The notes under the pieces: model-generated | The model's database searches: none | Seen by the model: the letters and a program-made list of their open reading frames with translations, nothing else | Told to the model about the DNA's origin: nothing | Assembly (NCBI RefSeq): GCF_000718305.1 | Contig: NZ_JOFQ01000002.1 | Coordinates: forward strand, 434,001 to 498,000 | Source of the DNA: Streptomyces niger | Lineage (GTDB): Bacteria > Actinomycetota > Actinomycetes > Streptomycetales > Streptomycetaceae | Length of the DNA: 64,000 bases | Reading direction: 5' to 3' | Translations under genes and position numbers: made by a program | Part shown: positions 25,001 through 32,480 of the stretch, one piece after another | Layout of the letters: each line of letters starts with the position of its first letter | Numbering within the stretch: the stretch's first letter is position 1

Positions 25001-25322
25001 TGCCGTACGCGAGGTCGGCGGCGACGGCGACCACGGCGGCGACCAGCGTGGCCACCGCGGGGGTGCCGGTCTCCGCACGGGTCAGCCGCTCGGTCAGCGG
25101 CCGGCGCGCCGCTGCCGCCTCGTCCAGCGCCGCCGCATACGCGGCGTACTCCTCCGCCGCTTCGGCCGTCAGTCGGTCCAGCGCGGCCCGCGCCCTGGTG
25201 AGCAGCGCGTCTCCGTCGACACGCCCGCCCGAACGGCGCACCTCTTCCTCGACCGCGCGCGTCAACAGCGCGTCCGCGTCCGCGCGGTGGGCTTCCCGCA
25301 GGTCAGCCGTTGACCCCGTCAT
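22056..25322 (-). CDS. large STAND NTPase with C-terminal TPR repeats
   Basis: The 1088-residue protein has a helical N-terminal part with two hydrophobic stretches (PAVATLVAAVVAVAADLAYG and ALGTGAAVAVAGAAATVV, near residues 75 to 110). It then has an NB-ARC-like NTPase core. The P-loop is HGEPGSGRTALAV, with Arg in place of the usual Lys, and Walker B is LPVVVLLDDATD. A winged-helix-like part and about ten tetratricopeptide repeats follow (for example HEDARGEAWTLYYLGQALEENGD). STAND proteins act as switches that oligomerise on binding a ligand or partner. No separate effector domain is visible. The ATG at 25322 is preceded by GAGGGGGA, a good site. A longer frame to 25607 is not supported. 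Confidence 0.85.
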   Translation of the reverse strand: MTGSTADLREAHRADADALLTRAVEEEVRRSGGRVDGDALLTRARAALDRLTAEAAEEYAAYAAALDEAAAARRPLTERLTRAETGTPAVATLVAAVVAVAADLAYGTGPGPALGTGAAVAVAGAAATVVKLTAGHWPAAHRQAGMRGQPGGPEQLRLQWLTALEVRGVRPFLDQQRMLATAHRSGATGGGQGTKTGGRGPQLRGGDRSAAARRRSVLADSFQQLPDPGGPFVGRRAQLTQLTQWVHAARASTETRPTVVVLHGEPGSGRTALAVRAARQLRDQFRGACVVDLRGETPGEPPLPTRDALLHLLNRLGAPREQLLFRERPSPEQHVKRLTELYQQHLTNLPVVVLLDDATDPAQVRTLVPDHSESLVLVTAREPMELPDELSAWVHQLPVGPLDAAGVEELLRATGTETEGTAGPYDPQALERVGELCGGLPLPLRVAGSSLGRRDPGTLADDLAAYGPVTPVERALWLRYTDQPDVERRLLRRLALVGRASLGAAAAAALLGVEEEEAERRLGRLAEAGLVEHVRGSRYRLHSLVHRFAHARLLDEEDPAERATAQERLMRSYAELADSVIRLVDGNTSTRADRFGPHGFTSLDAALQWLDDETSFITAALRHADQDVDQATLSHLLGALADYCLLRGDLYRLGELTELTKAADKSLLARSVQWRTGVAARQLGELDRARTTLSSVVDLYFEAQHPVGAARALRDLGITLQQQGNLAEAAAKLREALEMQGGDDMRGDRAWTLHALAAVERDRAQLAEAFALLDEALELHRESESVHGQAWAHFQLGQACLRHGDVPRAERELQEALELYGRTQDGRGEAWAMTQLARARLVDGDPASAVDQLRQALALHSRHEDARGEAWTLYYLGQALEENGDKDAGVRQLDRARTMFSRMHDTYGLACARHHSGRITRDVRAAQTGSLRNSGFARQLLQDARRDFQRIGVPHSEGWSCLELVVIDAGNGRTAQALELADEAAEIFAGYGDRRGEDWARFLRCTLLPLASPGGSEVGTAVAQEELAELRRAPHPLRDPKLEDCVEAYAVLLDRGIELEAGWQAWRLGMVPTRHAREIMGVALETAP

Positions 25323-25511
25323 TCCGTCCCCCTCAGCGATGATCGCTTTGTACGCCCAGTCTTCCGTCCGGGCGCCGAATCCGGCAGCCCTGTGGATAAC
25401 TTCGCCGTGACGTGCCACACGGTGGAGTGACAGATCTGTCGTGCCGGGCATTCGGACTCCGGCGGTTCCGTCGCGCACGCTCCGGGCGCACCCGTGAGAG
25501 AGGATGGCCCC

Positions 25512-25593
25512 ATGCCGAACCGCCTGGCTCGAGAGACTTCCCCGTATCTGCTCCAGCACGCCGGTCGGGCACAACAGCGGCCACTGGTGCCGG
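25512..25593 (+). pseudogene. 5' remnant of a DUF255 (thioredoxin-like) gene
   Basis: From the ATG at 25512 the frame reads [18 protein letters not shown], which matches the start of the complete DUF255 gene at 38744 ([17 protein letters not shown]). After residue 17 the match stops. At 25576-25590, one frame off, the bases encode SGHWC, like the SCHWC active-site motif of the same family. About 80 bases between the two are missing. A ribosome-binding-like AGAGGA precedes the ATG. This is a decayed fragment at the left edge of the accessory island. Confidence 0.75.
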
Positions 25594-25730
25594 TGGACGG
25601 GTACCACCAGATGGCTCTGACCAGGTAGCCAGAGTCCTGGGTACTCCCCGATCGCGGTGGCTCGACAGCGACCGACCCCCGCCGCGGCCTTGGCGATCGA
25701 GAGTGCGCCGCGGGGTCACCGCACCGCTGA

Positions 25731-25767
25731 GCCCGGGACGGCAGCACGGCGTACTCCCGTCCCGGGC
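25731..25767. terminator. hairpin terminator after the DAHP synthase gene
   Basis: A perfect 11-bp stem (25731-25741 with 25757-25767, arm GCCCGGGACGG) with a 15-base loop lies 33 bases beyond the stop codon of the minus-strand DAHP synthase gene. Confidence 0.7.
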
Positions 25768-25799
25768 ATCGCGAGCTCAACGCGTGTGCCGGTGCCTTC

Positions 25800-27203
25800 T
25801 CAGCCGGCTGCGTTCACCTGCTTTTCCCCACTCCGCACCGGCGCACGATCGCCCTTCATGAAGTCGGCCACCCGAAAGGCCAGGTCGAGGGACTGGCTGC
25901 GGTTCAGGCGGGGGTCGCAGGCCGACTCGTAGCGGACCGGCAGGTCGTGGACCTCGAGGCCATGACCGCCGCCGACACATTCGGTCACGTCGTCGCCGGT
26001 CAGTTCGACGTGAATGCCGCCGGGGTGGGTGCCCAGGGCACGGTGGACTTCGAAGAAGGCAGTGACCTCGCCGAGCACGTCGTCGAAGTGCCGGGTCTTG
26101 TACCCCGAGGGGGCCTGAGTGGTGTTGCCGTGCATCGGGTCGCATACCCAGGCGACCTGAGCGCCGGAGGCGGTCACTTTCTCCACGAGCGGTGGCAGCA
26201 CATCCCGTACTTTGTCCACGCCCATGCGGACGATGAAGGTGAGGCGGCCCGGCTCCCGTCGGGGGTCCAGCCGGTCCACGAGCCGCAATGCGGTGTCCGC
26301 GGTGGTGCCGGGACCGAGCTTCACCGCCACTGGGTTGGCGAGTTGGGAAGCCCACTCGACGTGGGCCCCCTCCGGATCCCGAGTGCGCTCGCCGATCCAC
26401 AGCAAATGCCCGGAAGTGGCGTACGGACGACCGCTGCGGGCGTCCCGGCGGGTCAGGGCGGCTTCGTAGTCCAGCAGCAGGGCTTCGTGCGAGACGAAGA
26501 ACCGCGCGCTGTCGAAGTCCTCGGGCCGGCCGCCGGTGGCCCGCATGAAGCGCAGGGCGTGGTCGATCCCGTCGGCGATGCGCTCGTAGGTGTGCCGGTG
26601 CGGGGAGTCGGCAATGAAGTCGCGGTTCCACTCGTGGGCCCTGCCCAGGCTCGCGTGACCCGCGGCCGTGAACGCACGGATCAGGTTCAGGGTGCTCGCC
26701 GATGCGTGGTACGTCCGCAGCAGGCGGGCGGGGTCCGGCACTCGTGCCTCGGGCGTGAAGGCGAGGCCGTTGACAGCGTCACCACGGTAGACGGGCAGCG
26801 TGACGCCGTCACGGGTCTCGGTCGGGCGCGAACGGGGCTTGGCGTATTGGCCGGCGATCCGGCCCACCGGTACGACCGGCAGGGCGGCCGCGTAGGTGAG
26901 CACGGCGGACATCTGGAGCAGGGTGGTGAGCTTGCCGTGCACGGACTCGGCGGACATGCCGTCGAGGGACTCGGCGCAGTCACCGCCCTGGAGCAGGAAG
27001 GCCTCGCCTCGTGCCACGGCCGCGAGCCGTGTCTTGAGACGGTCGCACTCATCGGCGAAGACCAGGGGCGGTGCCGCCGCCAGCCGGTCGGTGACGTCGT
27101 GCAGCGCAACCGGGTCCGGCCAGTCCGGTTGCTGGGCTGCCGGGCGGTCACGCCAGGAGTCCAGGGACGTCGGGCGTGGCTCGTAGGGCAGCAGTGTGTT
27201 CAT
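25800..27203 (-). CDS. class II 3-deoxy-7-phosphoheptulonate (DAHP) synthase
   Basis: The 467-residue enzyme condenses phosphoenolpyruvate and erythrose 4-phosphate, the entry step of the shikimate pathway. It is the plant-type (class II) form: LLQGGDCAESLDGMSAE, the central GPGTTAD, CDPMHGNTTQAPSGYKTR and the end DPRLNRSQSLDLAFRVADF are all standard. It is the last gene of a minus-strand group rmlB, rmlA, DAHP synthase, 87 bp after rmlA. A second DAHP synthase in a small cluster that also carries a chorismate-lyase-like gene suggests a dedicated supply of chorismate. Biosynthetic-cluster copies are often less feedback-inhibited. That is family knowledge, not visible here. Confidence 0.93.
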   Translation of the reverse strand: MNTLLPYEPRPTSLDSWRDRPAAQQPDWPDPVALHDVTDRLAAAPPLVFADECDRLKTRLAAVARGEAFLLQGGDCAESLDGMSAESVHGKLTTLLQMSAVLTYAAALPVVPVGRIAGQYAKPRSRPTETRDGVTLPVYRGDAVNGLAFTPEARVPDPARLLRTYHASASTLNLIRAFTAAGHASLGRAHEWNRDFIADSPHRHTYERIADGIDHALRFMRATGGRPEDFDSARFFVSHEALLLDYEAALTRRDARSGRPYATSGHLLWIGERTRDPEGAHVEWASQLANPVAVKLGPGTTADTALRLVDRLDPRREPGRLTFIVRMGVDKVRDVLPPLVEKVTASGAQVAWVCDPMHGNTTQAPSGYKTRHFDDVLGEVTAFFEVHRALGTHPGGIHVELTGDDVTECVGGGHGLEVHDLPVRYESACDPRLNRSQSLDLAFRVADFMKGDRAPVRSGEKQVNAAG

Positions 27204-27290
27204 TCCTCGTCCTCTTGCTTTCCTCGTGGAAAAGGGGCATGCGGAACGGGACAGGGAGCGCCGGCTCCGCGGTCGGCAGGGCAGCGCCGC

Positions 27291-28160
27291 TCACGCACCG
27301 GCCAGGTCCAGGACGTACCGGCCGTAGCTGGAGGACTCGGAGAGTTCCTTGCCGAGGAGCGCCAGTTGTTCCTTGCCGACGAAGCCCATGCGGTAGGCGA
27401 TCTCCTCCAGGCAGGAGATGCGGATGCCCTGCCGCTTCTCCAGCACCTGCACGAACATGCTGGCTTCCAGCAGGCTGTCGTGGGTGCCGGTGTCGAACCA
27501 CGCCGAGCCGCGGCCGAGGTTGACCAGGCGTGCCCGGCCTTCGCGGACGAAGGTGAGGTTCAGGTCGGTGATCTCCAGTTCACCGCGGGCCGAAGGCTCG
27601 AGCCGCGCAGCTCGGTCCAGTGCCTCGTTGTCGTACATGTACAGACCGGTGACCGCGAGGTTCGACCGTGGCTCGGCCGGCTTCTCCTCCAGAGACACGA
27701 TGCGACCCCCGTCGTCCACCGTCGCCACGCCATATCGTTCCGGGTCGCTGACCTGGTAGCCGAAGAGCGTGCAGCCCGACAGCCGGCCGGCTTCCTCCCG
27801 GAGCATGTCGGGCAGCCGGTGCCCGTAGAAGATGTTGTCGCCGAGGATGAGGCACACCTTCTGGTCGCCGATGAACTCGCGTCCTATGACGAGGGCTTCC
27901 GGCAGCCCCTTGGGCGCCTCCTGGACGGCGTAGGCGATGCTGACGCCCAGTCTGCCGCCGTCCCCCAGCAAGGACCGGTAGACATCGAGGTGTTCGGGGG
28001 TGGAGATGATGAGGATCTCCCGGATGCCCGCCTGCATGAGGACGGACAGCGGGTAATAGATCATCGGCTTGTCGTAGACCGGCAGCAGTTGCTTGGAATG
28101 GACGCTGGTCAGAGGCCGCAGACGGGTTCCGGAGCCGCCGGCGAGAATGATGCCGCGCAT
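27291..28160 (-). CDS. rmlA: glucose-1-phosphate thymidylyltransferase
   Basis: The 289-residue enzyme joins dTTP and glucose 1-phosphate to give dTDP-glucose. The nucleotide-binding start MRGIILAGGSGTRLRPLT is perfect, followed by KQLLPVYDKPMIYYPLS. The metal-binding ILGDNIFYG and the sugar-binding ITDLN and GRGSAWFDTGTHDSLLEAS regions are also intact. It is cytoplasmic and of usual length. The gene lies 34 bp after rmlB in the same direction. It supplies an activated sugar to the glycosyltransferase encoded on the opposite strand. Confidence 0.96.
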   Translation of the reverse strand: MRGIILAGGSGTRLRPLTSVHSKQLLPVYDKPMIYYPLSVLMQAGIREILIISTPEHLDVYRSLLGDGGRLGVSIAYAVQEAPKGLPEALVIGREFIGDQKVCLILGDNIFYGHRLPDMLREEAGRLSGCTLFGYQVSDPERYGVATVDDGGRIVSLEEKPAEPRSNLAVTGLYMYDNEALDRAARLEPSARGELEITDLNLTFVREGRARLVNLGRGSAWFDTGTHDSLLEASMFVQVLEKRQGIRISCLEEIAYRMGFVGKEQLALLGKELSESSSYGRYVLDLAGA

Positions 28161-28194
28161 GGATTCTTCCCTTTCCGCTGGAGAGTGACGCCGA

Positions 28195-29169
28195 TCAGGC
28201 GGCTGCGCCGAGCAGCGATTGCCACCAGGCCGGGTTGTCGCGGTACCAGGCGACGGTCTCCTCCAGCCCTTCTTCGAAGGCGATCCGCGGCCGGTAGCCG
28301 AGCGCCCGAAGCTTGCTGTCGTCGAGGGAGTACCGCCGGTCGTGCCCCTTGCGGTCGGGCACCTGACGTACGGACGACCAGTCCGCGCCGCACTTCTCCA
28401 GGAGCAGCGCGGTCAGTTCGCGGTTGCTCAGTTCCCGGCCGCCGCCGATGTTGTAGACCTCACCGGGTGCTCCCTTCTCCAGGACGAGCTGGATACCGCG
28501 GCAGTGGTCGTCGACGTGCAGCCAGTCGCGGACGTTCAGGCCGTCGCCGTACAGCGGTACCGAGCCGCCCTGGAGCAGCGTGGTGACAAAGAGCGGGATG
28601 ACCTTCTCGGGGTACTGGTACGGACCGTAGTTGTTGCTGCAGCGGGTGATGCTCACGTTCATGCCGTGGGTACGCGCGTAGCTCTGCACGAGGAGGTCGG
28701 CTCCGGCCTTCGCCGCGGCGTAAGGAGAGTTGGGGCTCAGCGGCCATTCCTCCGTCCAGGAGCCGGTGTCGATCGACCCGTACACCTCGTCCGTGGAGAC
28801 ATGGACGAAACGCGGCACGTCGCGGTGGAGCGCGGCCTGGAGGAGGTTGTGGGTGCCGAAGACGTTGGTCCTGATGAATTCCGCGGAATTCCCGATGGAG
28901 CGATCGACGTGCGTTTCGGCCGCGAAATTGACCACGGCGTCCACGCCGGGCAACAACCGCGTCAGGAGGTCGGTATCGGCGATGTCGCCCTGGACGAAAT
29001 GGAGGGCAGGGTGATCGGCGACGGGCGCGAGGTTCTCACGGTTCCCGGCATACGTGAGCTTGTCGAGCACGGTGACGCGGGACGGTGCGGCGCCCGACTG
29101 TCCACCGAGGAGCCGCCGTACGTAGTGGGAGCCGATGAATCCGGCCCCGCCCGTGACGAGTACGTGCAT
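28195..29169 (-). CDS. rmlB: dTDP-glucose 4,6-dehydratase
   Basis: The 324-residue extended-SDR enzyme makes dTDP-4-keto-6-deoxyglucose. The NAD-binding motif is TGGAGFIGSHYVR. The catalytic triad is present: Thr in VSTDEVYG and the Tyr/Lys pair in SPYAAAKAGAD. The family's DE pair follows the Thr. Also typical are RCSNNYGPYQYPEKVIPLF and YGDGLNVRDWLHVDDHC. I set the start at the ATG of MHVLVTGGAG (29169); a longer frame to 29355 enters non-coding leader DNA. No rmlC, rmlD or other sugar-tailoring gene is in the window, so later steps must be encoded elsewhere or be unnecessary. Confidence 0.96.
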   Translation of the reverse strand: MHVLVTGGAGFIGSHYVRRLLGGQSGAAPSRVTVLDKLTYAGNRENLAPVADHPALHFVQGDIADTDLLTRLLPGVDAVVNFAAETHVDRSIGNSAEFIRTNVFGTHNLLQAALHRDVPRFVHVSTDEVYGSIDTGSWTEEWPLSPNSPYAAAKAGADLLVQSYARTHGMNVSITRCSNNYGPYQYPEKVIPLFVTTLLQGGSVPLYGDGLNVRDWLHVDDHCRGIQLVLEKGAPGEVYNIGGGRELSNRELTALLLEKCGADWSSVRQVPDRKGHDRRYSLDDSKLRALGYRPRIAFEEGLEETVAWYRDNPAWWQSLLGAAA

Positions 29170-29209
29170 GGAAGGTGGTCCCCTTTGTTGAGCGATGCGA
29201 TGAGCGCTA

Positions 29210-29255
29210 AGGGGGGAACAGGCGGAAATGGCCTGGGAATCCAGGCGGCCCCCCT
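29210..29255 (-). promoter_or_regulatory. two-part stem in the rmlB leader
   Basis: Outer arms AGGGGGG (29210-29216) and CCCCCCT (29249-29255) enclose an inner hairpin GCCTGG, loop GAAT, CCAGGC (29231-29246). The structure ends about 40 bases before the rmlB start codon, in what should be its transcribed leader. It may be an attenuator or a boundary between the divergent units. Confidence 0.5.
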
Positions 29256-29630
29256 GTACAGCGAGTGACGCGACGGTTGTCCGTCGGCGCTTAACTCCTC
29301 GCTGACTCCGCACTGGATGACGAAGATCGTAGAACGTCGAACGCAAGTCGAGCAACTACGCGGTGTGAACATCGCATCACCAAAATCCTTTGAAGATCCC
29401 ACGGCTTACTCAAGGCTCGGCAAAAAGATGCAGGTAACACCTCGAAGAGGAATGGTTACTTCCGGTATGTGGGTCGCCATTCGTTGACTGCCCGTCACGT
29501 CAAGTCCGTGCGAGCATCGGTGAAACGCTCTTGCGCGACCCCCTTGTCGATCGTTACGTTCGCCAATGTCGTCGAACCTCGAAATAGCAGAAAGTGATGA
29601 CGCTGCTTCCGGCGAACGACTAGGGGGAAC
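29256..29630. other. divergent intergenic region of the island
   Basis: About 375 bases without a gene separate the rmlB leader from the acyltransferase gene. Base composition is clearly less GC-rich than in the coding regions. TTGACT at 29484-29489 resembles a -35 element but has no good -10 partner. Promoters for both divergent groups must lie here. I cannot assign them with confidence. Confidence 0.5.
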
Positions 29631-30581
29631 ATGTCAGCAGTACGTGATCGATGCCTGCCCGGAGCGCCGCCACCCGCCGCTGCCGAGCCGCTCATCGAGA
29701 CCGCCGTCGAGATCGCGGCCAATGCGGCGGTCGGGCCCGGCAGTTGGGTCCGGCACGGCAGTGCGATCGGCGACTCGACCATCGAGCAGGGGGTGTTCGT
29801 CGGCTTCCGTGCCCGCATTCACGGCGCGACCGTCGCCACCGGCTGCCAGATCGCCTCGCTGACCCGGATCGGACGCCCCGGCGGCGCCGCGGTGCGCATC
29901 GGCCGGGCAGCCTGGATCGGGGCCCGTGCCGTCGTCGAGCCCGGTGTGCACATCGGAGCCGGTGCCGTGGTCGGGGCCGGAGCCCATGTCACGGCGGACG
30001 TTCCGGACGACGCGCTGGTGATCGGACGGCCGGCCCGGGTGCTGCGCCGGCGGGAAGTGACCGAGGACGGGCTCCCCGACTTCGGCCGCATCATCGCGGC
30101 CGTACGGGCCAGGCACGACAGCAACTCCCGCCCGCTGCCCAAGGGCTGGCGGGCGGACGGGCCGTGCGTCCTCGACGCCGACCTGTCGGGCGGCGTCGAC
30201 GTCGTCCTCGGTACGGCGGTCATCGCCATGGGCCGGGCGGACGGCCCTTCGCCCGCGGGCGGTATCCGGGCCGCCTCGGGTGTGCGCATCGGCGACCGGG
30301 CCGTACTGGAGGCGTCGAGCGGCATCGACATCGGCGCCGACGCCACGATCGGGGCCCGCGCCCTCGTGGTCTCCAGCGGCCACGACCTGAGCCGGCGCTC
30401 GCTGCCGTGGCGGAGCGGCCCGGTGCGGATCGGCGCCGGGGTCCGGGTGGGCGACGGCGCCACGGTCGTCGGCCCCGCCAGTCTCGGCGACGGCGCGGTC
30501 GTCGCTCCGGGAGCTGTCGTCATCGGGGACGTTCCCGCAGGCCATACCACGTCCGGTGTCTTCGAGAGGAACTCGTCATGA
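29631..30581 (+). CDS. tandem left-handed beta-helix (hexapeptide-repeat) acyltransferase
   Basis: The 316-residue protein consists of two hexapeptide-repeat domains in one chain. The first spans about residues 20 to 140 and ends in the classical AHVTADVPDDALVIGRPARVLRR. The second spans about 185 to 316 and ends in GAVVIGDVPAGHTTSGVFER. A linker with PLPKGWRADG joins them. Single-domain relatives form trimers and acetylate or otherwise acylate sugars; in the second domain SSGHDLS may give the catalytic His. AGGGGGAAC lies directly before the ATG. The stop overlaps the start of the glycosyltransferase gene by four bases. The acceptor is likely a sugar of the island product, but this is inferred. 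Confidence 0.85.
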   Translation: MSAVRDRCLPGAPPPAAAEPLIETAVEIAANAAVGPGSWVRHGSAIGDSTIEQGVFVGFRARIHGATVATGCQIASLTRIGRPGGAAVRIGRAAWIGARAVVEPGVHIGAGAVVGAGAHVTADVPDDALVIGRPARVLRRREVTEDGLPDFGRIIAAVRARHDSNSRPLPKGWRADGPCVLDADLSGGVDVVLGTAVIAMGRADGPSPAGGIRAASGVRIGDRAVLEASSGIDIGADATIGARALVVSSGHDLSRRSLPWRSGPVRIGAGVRVGDGATVVGPASLGDGAVVAPGAVVIGDVPAGHTTSGVFERNSS

Positions 30582-31840
30582 GGATCGTCCTGACCCCGAA
30601 CTCCACCGGCTCGGGGCACAACATGCGCGCCCTCGCCCTCGCCCGCGAGGTGCGCCGCCGGCATCCCGACGCCGAGCTGACCGTGCTGCTCGCATCCTTG
30701 CAGTCGACCTTCGCGCCGCTCTTCGCCGAGGCCGGCGTGCGCGTGGTGGACATCGCCGGCGAGCAGGTGAACCACGCCACCAGGAGCAATCTCGGCCAGG
30801 ACCTCGACTGGGCCGGGTACATCGGCCGCTACCTCGCACCCGCCTTCGTCAACGGCGAGCGACTGCTCAGCTATCTGGCGCACTACCGGGACCTCGCGCC
30901 GGACCTGGTCGTCAGCGACTACAACATCTCCGCCAGCCTCGCGGCCGTCCTCGGCGGCACTCCGCACGCGCTGGTCACCGAGCGGTACGACTTCACGTTG
31001 TGCCAGGTCGACGACGCCACACTGGAAGCAGGCGGCTTCCGTGTGGACCGCGACGACCTGCGGCGCGGTCGCAACGCGCTGCACACGGTGTTCGAGCGGA
31101 TCGTGCAGAGCGCCGAGGTCGTGCTCACGGACAAGCCCTTCGTGCCGGAGCTGGACGAAGGCACCGCGGTGGCCCGTGCCCTGGCGGACGGGCGGGCGGT
31201 CTTCACCGGACCGATGATCCGCGAGGTGCCGGAGCGCACCGACGGCGCCGCGGTCCGCGCCTCGCTCGGTCTCGGTCCCGGCCCGCTCATGGTCGGCTCG
31301 GTCGGCGGCACCAGCATGTTCTGGGAGAACAAGCAGCGGGTCATCGAGAGCTACATCGACGCCCACCGGCTGCTCAAGCGCGAGCGTCCCGATCTGCAGC
31401 TCGTACTGCTCGGCCGCGAGTGGGTGGAGGCCCCCGAGGACGTCGTGGTGCTGACCTACCTGCCCGATTGGATGCCGCTTCTGCAGGAGGCCGACGTGCT
31501 GCTCTCGGCCCCGGGGTGGATCACCGTGACCGAGGTGGCGGCCCTGCGCGTGCCCACCGTCTTCGTCCTCAGCAGCCTCGGTGAGTACCACGAGGTCGAG
31601 GCGTCCCGCCGGCTGGACCTGCTGGGCTTCCCCTCCCTGGTCGCGCCGGGCGCTGGGGAGATGTGCGAGGCGGTGCGGCCGCTGCTGGAAGCACCGGCCG
31701 CCGAGCCGACGCCCGGTCAGCTGGCCATCGCTCCGCACGGGCCCGGGACCGCCGAGGCCGCCGCGCTGCTCGTCGAGGCCGCCCGCCGGGCCGGCGCCCG
31801 CACATCGCCCGTACCGGCCACCGACGGCGGCGGGCGGTGA
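30578..31840 (+). CDS. GT-B fold glycosyltransferase
   Basis: The 420-residue cytoplasmic enzyme has the two-lobed GT-B layout. The N-terminal acceptor domain begins MRIVLTPNSTGSGHNMRALA, with the HNMR loop as in MurG- and MGT-type enzymes. The C-terminal nucleotide-sugar domain has VGSVGGTSMFWENKQRVIES and the donor-site end DVLLSAPGWITVTEVAALRVPTVFV. The natural donor is probably the dTDP sugar made by RmlA and RmlB. The acceptor may be the 4-hydroxybenzoate suggested by the next gene. The ATG overlaps the previous stop (ATGA) with GAGAGGA upstream. It overlaps the following gene by four bases, so three enzymes are made from one coupled message. Confidence 0.9.
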   Translation: MRIVLTPNSTGSGHNMRALALAREVRRRHPDAELTVLLASLQSTFAPLFAEAGVRVVDIAGEQVNHATRSNLGQDLDWAGYIGRYLAPAFVNGERLLSYLAHYRDLAPDLVVSDYNISASLAAVLGGTPHALVTERYDFTLCQVDDATLEAGGFRVDRDDLRRGRNALHTVFERIVQSAEVVLTDKPFVPELDEGTAVARALADGRAVFTGPMIREVPERTDGAAVRASLGLGPGPLMVGSVGGTSMFWENKQRVIESYIDAHRLLKRERPDLQLVLLGREWVEAPEDVVVLTYLPDWMPLLQEADVLLSAPGWITVTEVAALRVPTVFVLSSLGEYHEVEASRRLDLLGFPSLVAPGAGEMCEAVRPLLEAPAAEPTPGQLAIAPHGPGTAEAAALLVEAARRAGARTSPVPATDGGGR

Positions 31841-32415
31841 GCGGCGTGCAGAGCGGCACCGAAGGAGCCGTACCGCTGATCGCCCGTGCCACCCGCATGC
31901 TGCTGTCGAGCGACGGCTCCACCACCCTGCTGTTGGAAGCGCTGCTGGACACTCGGTTGACCGTGCACGTCGAAGACCAATCGACGGTGCCGGTGGGACA
32001 GTTGCCACCGACCGCGGTGACCGCGCTCGGCCTGCGTCCAGGAGCTGCCGCCGTGCGACGCGCTTCCGCCCTGTTGACCCCCGAGGGCGCAGTGGTGAGC
32101 AGGAACACGGTGGTCTTCACCGCGCCGCCCGGGGGCTGGTCGGGCTCGGCCAGCGACGCCGCGCCGCTCGGCAAGCGGTTGCGCCAGCACGGGACCCGGC
32201 AGCACCGGGAGATCCTGTCCTCCGGGGCCGCCGTGTGGCCGGACCACGGTGAACGGCGTTGCGCCTACAAGGAATACGTCATCACCTGTGACGACTCCGC
32301 ACGCCTGTACGTACGGGAGCATTTCAGCCCCGAGTACGTCCATCTGCCGGACGGCTCCCCGGGGTTCGACCCCGCCGGTGCGGGCGACCTGAACCCGCTG
32401 CGGCGGGCCGGCTGA
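31837..32415 (+). CDS. chorismate-lyase-like protein (probable 4-hydroxybenzoate synthase)
   Basis: This 192-residue protein resembles the UbiC/DUF98 fold that splits chorismate into 4-hydroxybenzoate and pyruvate. The start LLSSDGSTTLLLEALLDTRL matches the family's beginning. Arg74/Arg75 in AVRRASALLTPEGAVVSRN corresponds to the substrate-binding Arg of UbiC. Glu161 in YVREHFSPEY lines up with its catalytic Glu. No DNA-binding domain is attached, so it is not a GntR/UTRA regulator, whose ligand domain shares the fold. The GTG start overlaps the glycosyltransferase stop. With the DAHP synthase, this points to an aromatic acid precursor. The assignment is by pattern, not by search. Confidence 0.72.
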   Translation: MSGVQSGTEGAVPLIARATRMLLSSDGSTTLLLEALLDTRLTVHVEDQSTVPVGQLPPTAVTALGLRPGAAAVRRASALLTPEGAVVSRNTVVFTAPPGGWSGSASDAAPLGKRLRQHGTRQHREILSSGAAVWPDHGERRCAYKEYVITCDDSARLYVREHFSPEYVHLPDGSPGFDPAGAGDLNPLRRAG

Positions 32416-32480
32416 TCCCTGGACGGCCCGCTCCATCACTTCCCAGTCACTCCCCGCACATCGAAAAGATCTCGCCATGC

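Noticed and set aside
22041..25313. 1090-residue plus-strand ORF opposite the STAND gene
   Set aside because: Low-complexity Gln/Arg/Val-rich translation with no domain; antisense shadow of a gene with P-loop and TPRs.
25947..28586. 879-residue plus-strand ORF over the DAHP synthase and rmlA genes
   Set aside because: Antisense to two genes with perfect family motifs. No protein-like features of its own.
31837..32415. Chorismate-lyase-like gene as a GntR/UTRA regulator
   Set aside because: No helix-turn-helix domain is attached, and the Arg and Glu of the lyase site are at the right places.
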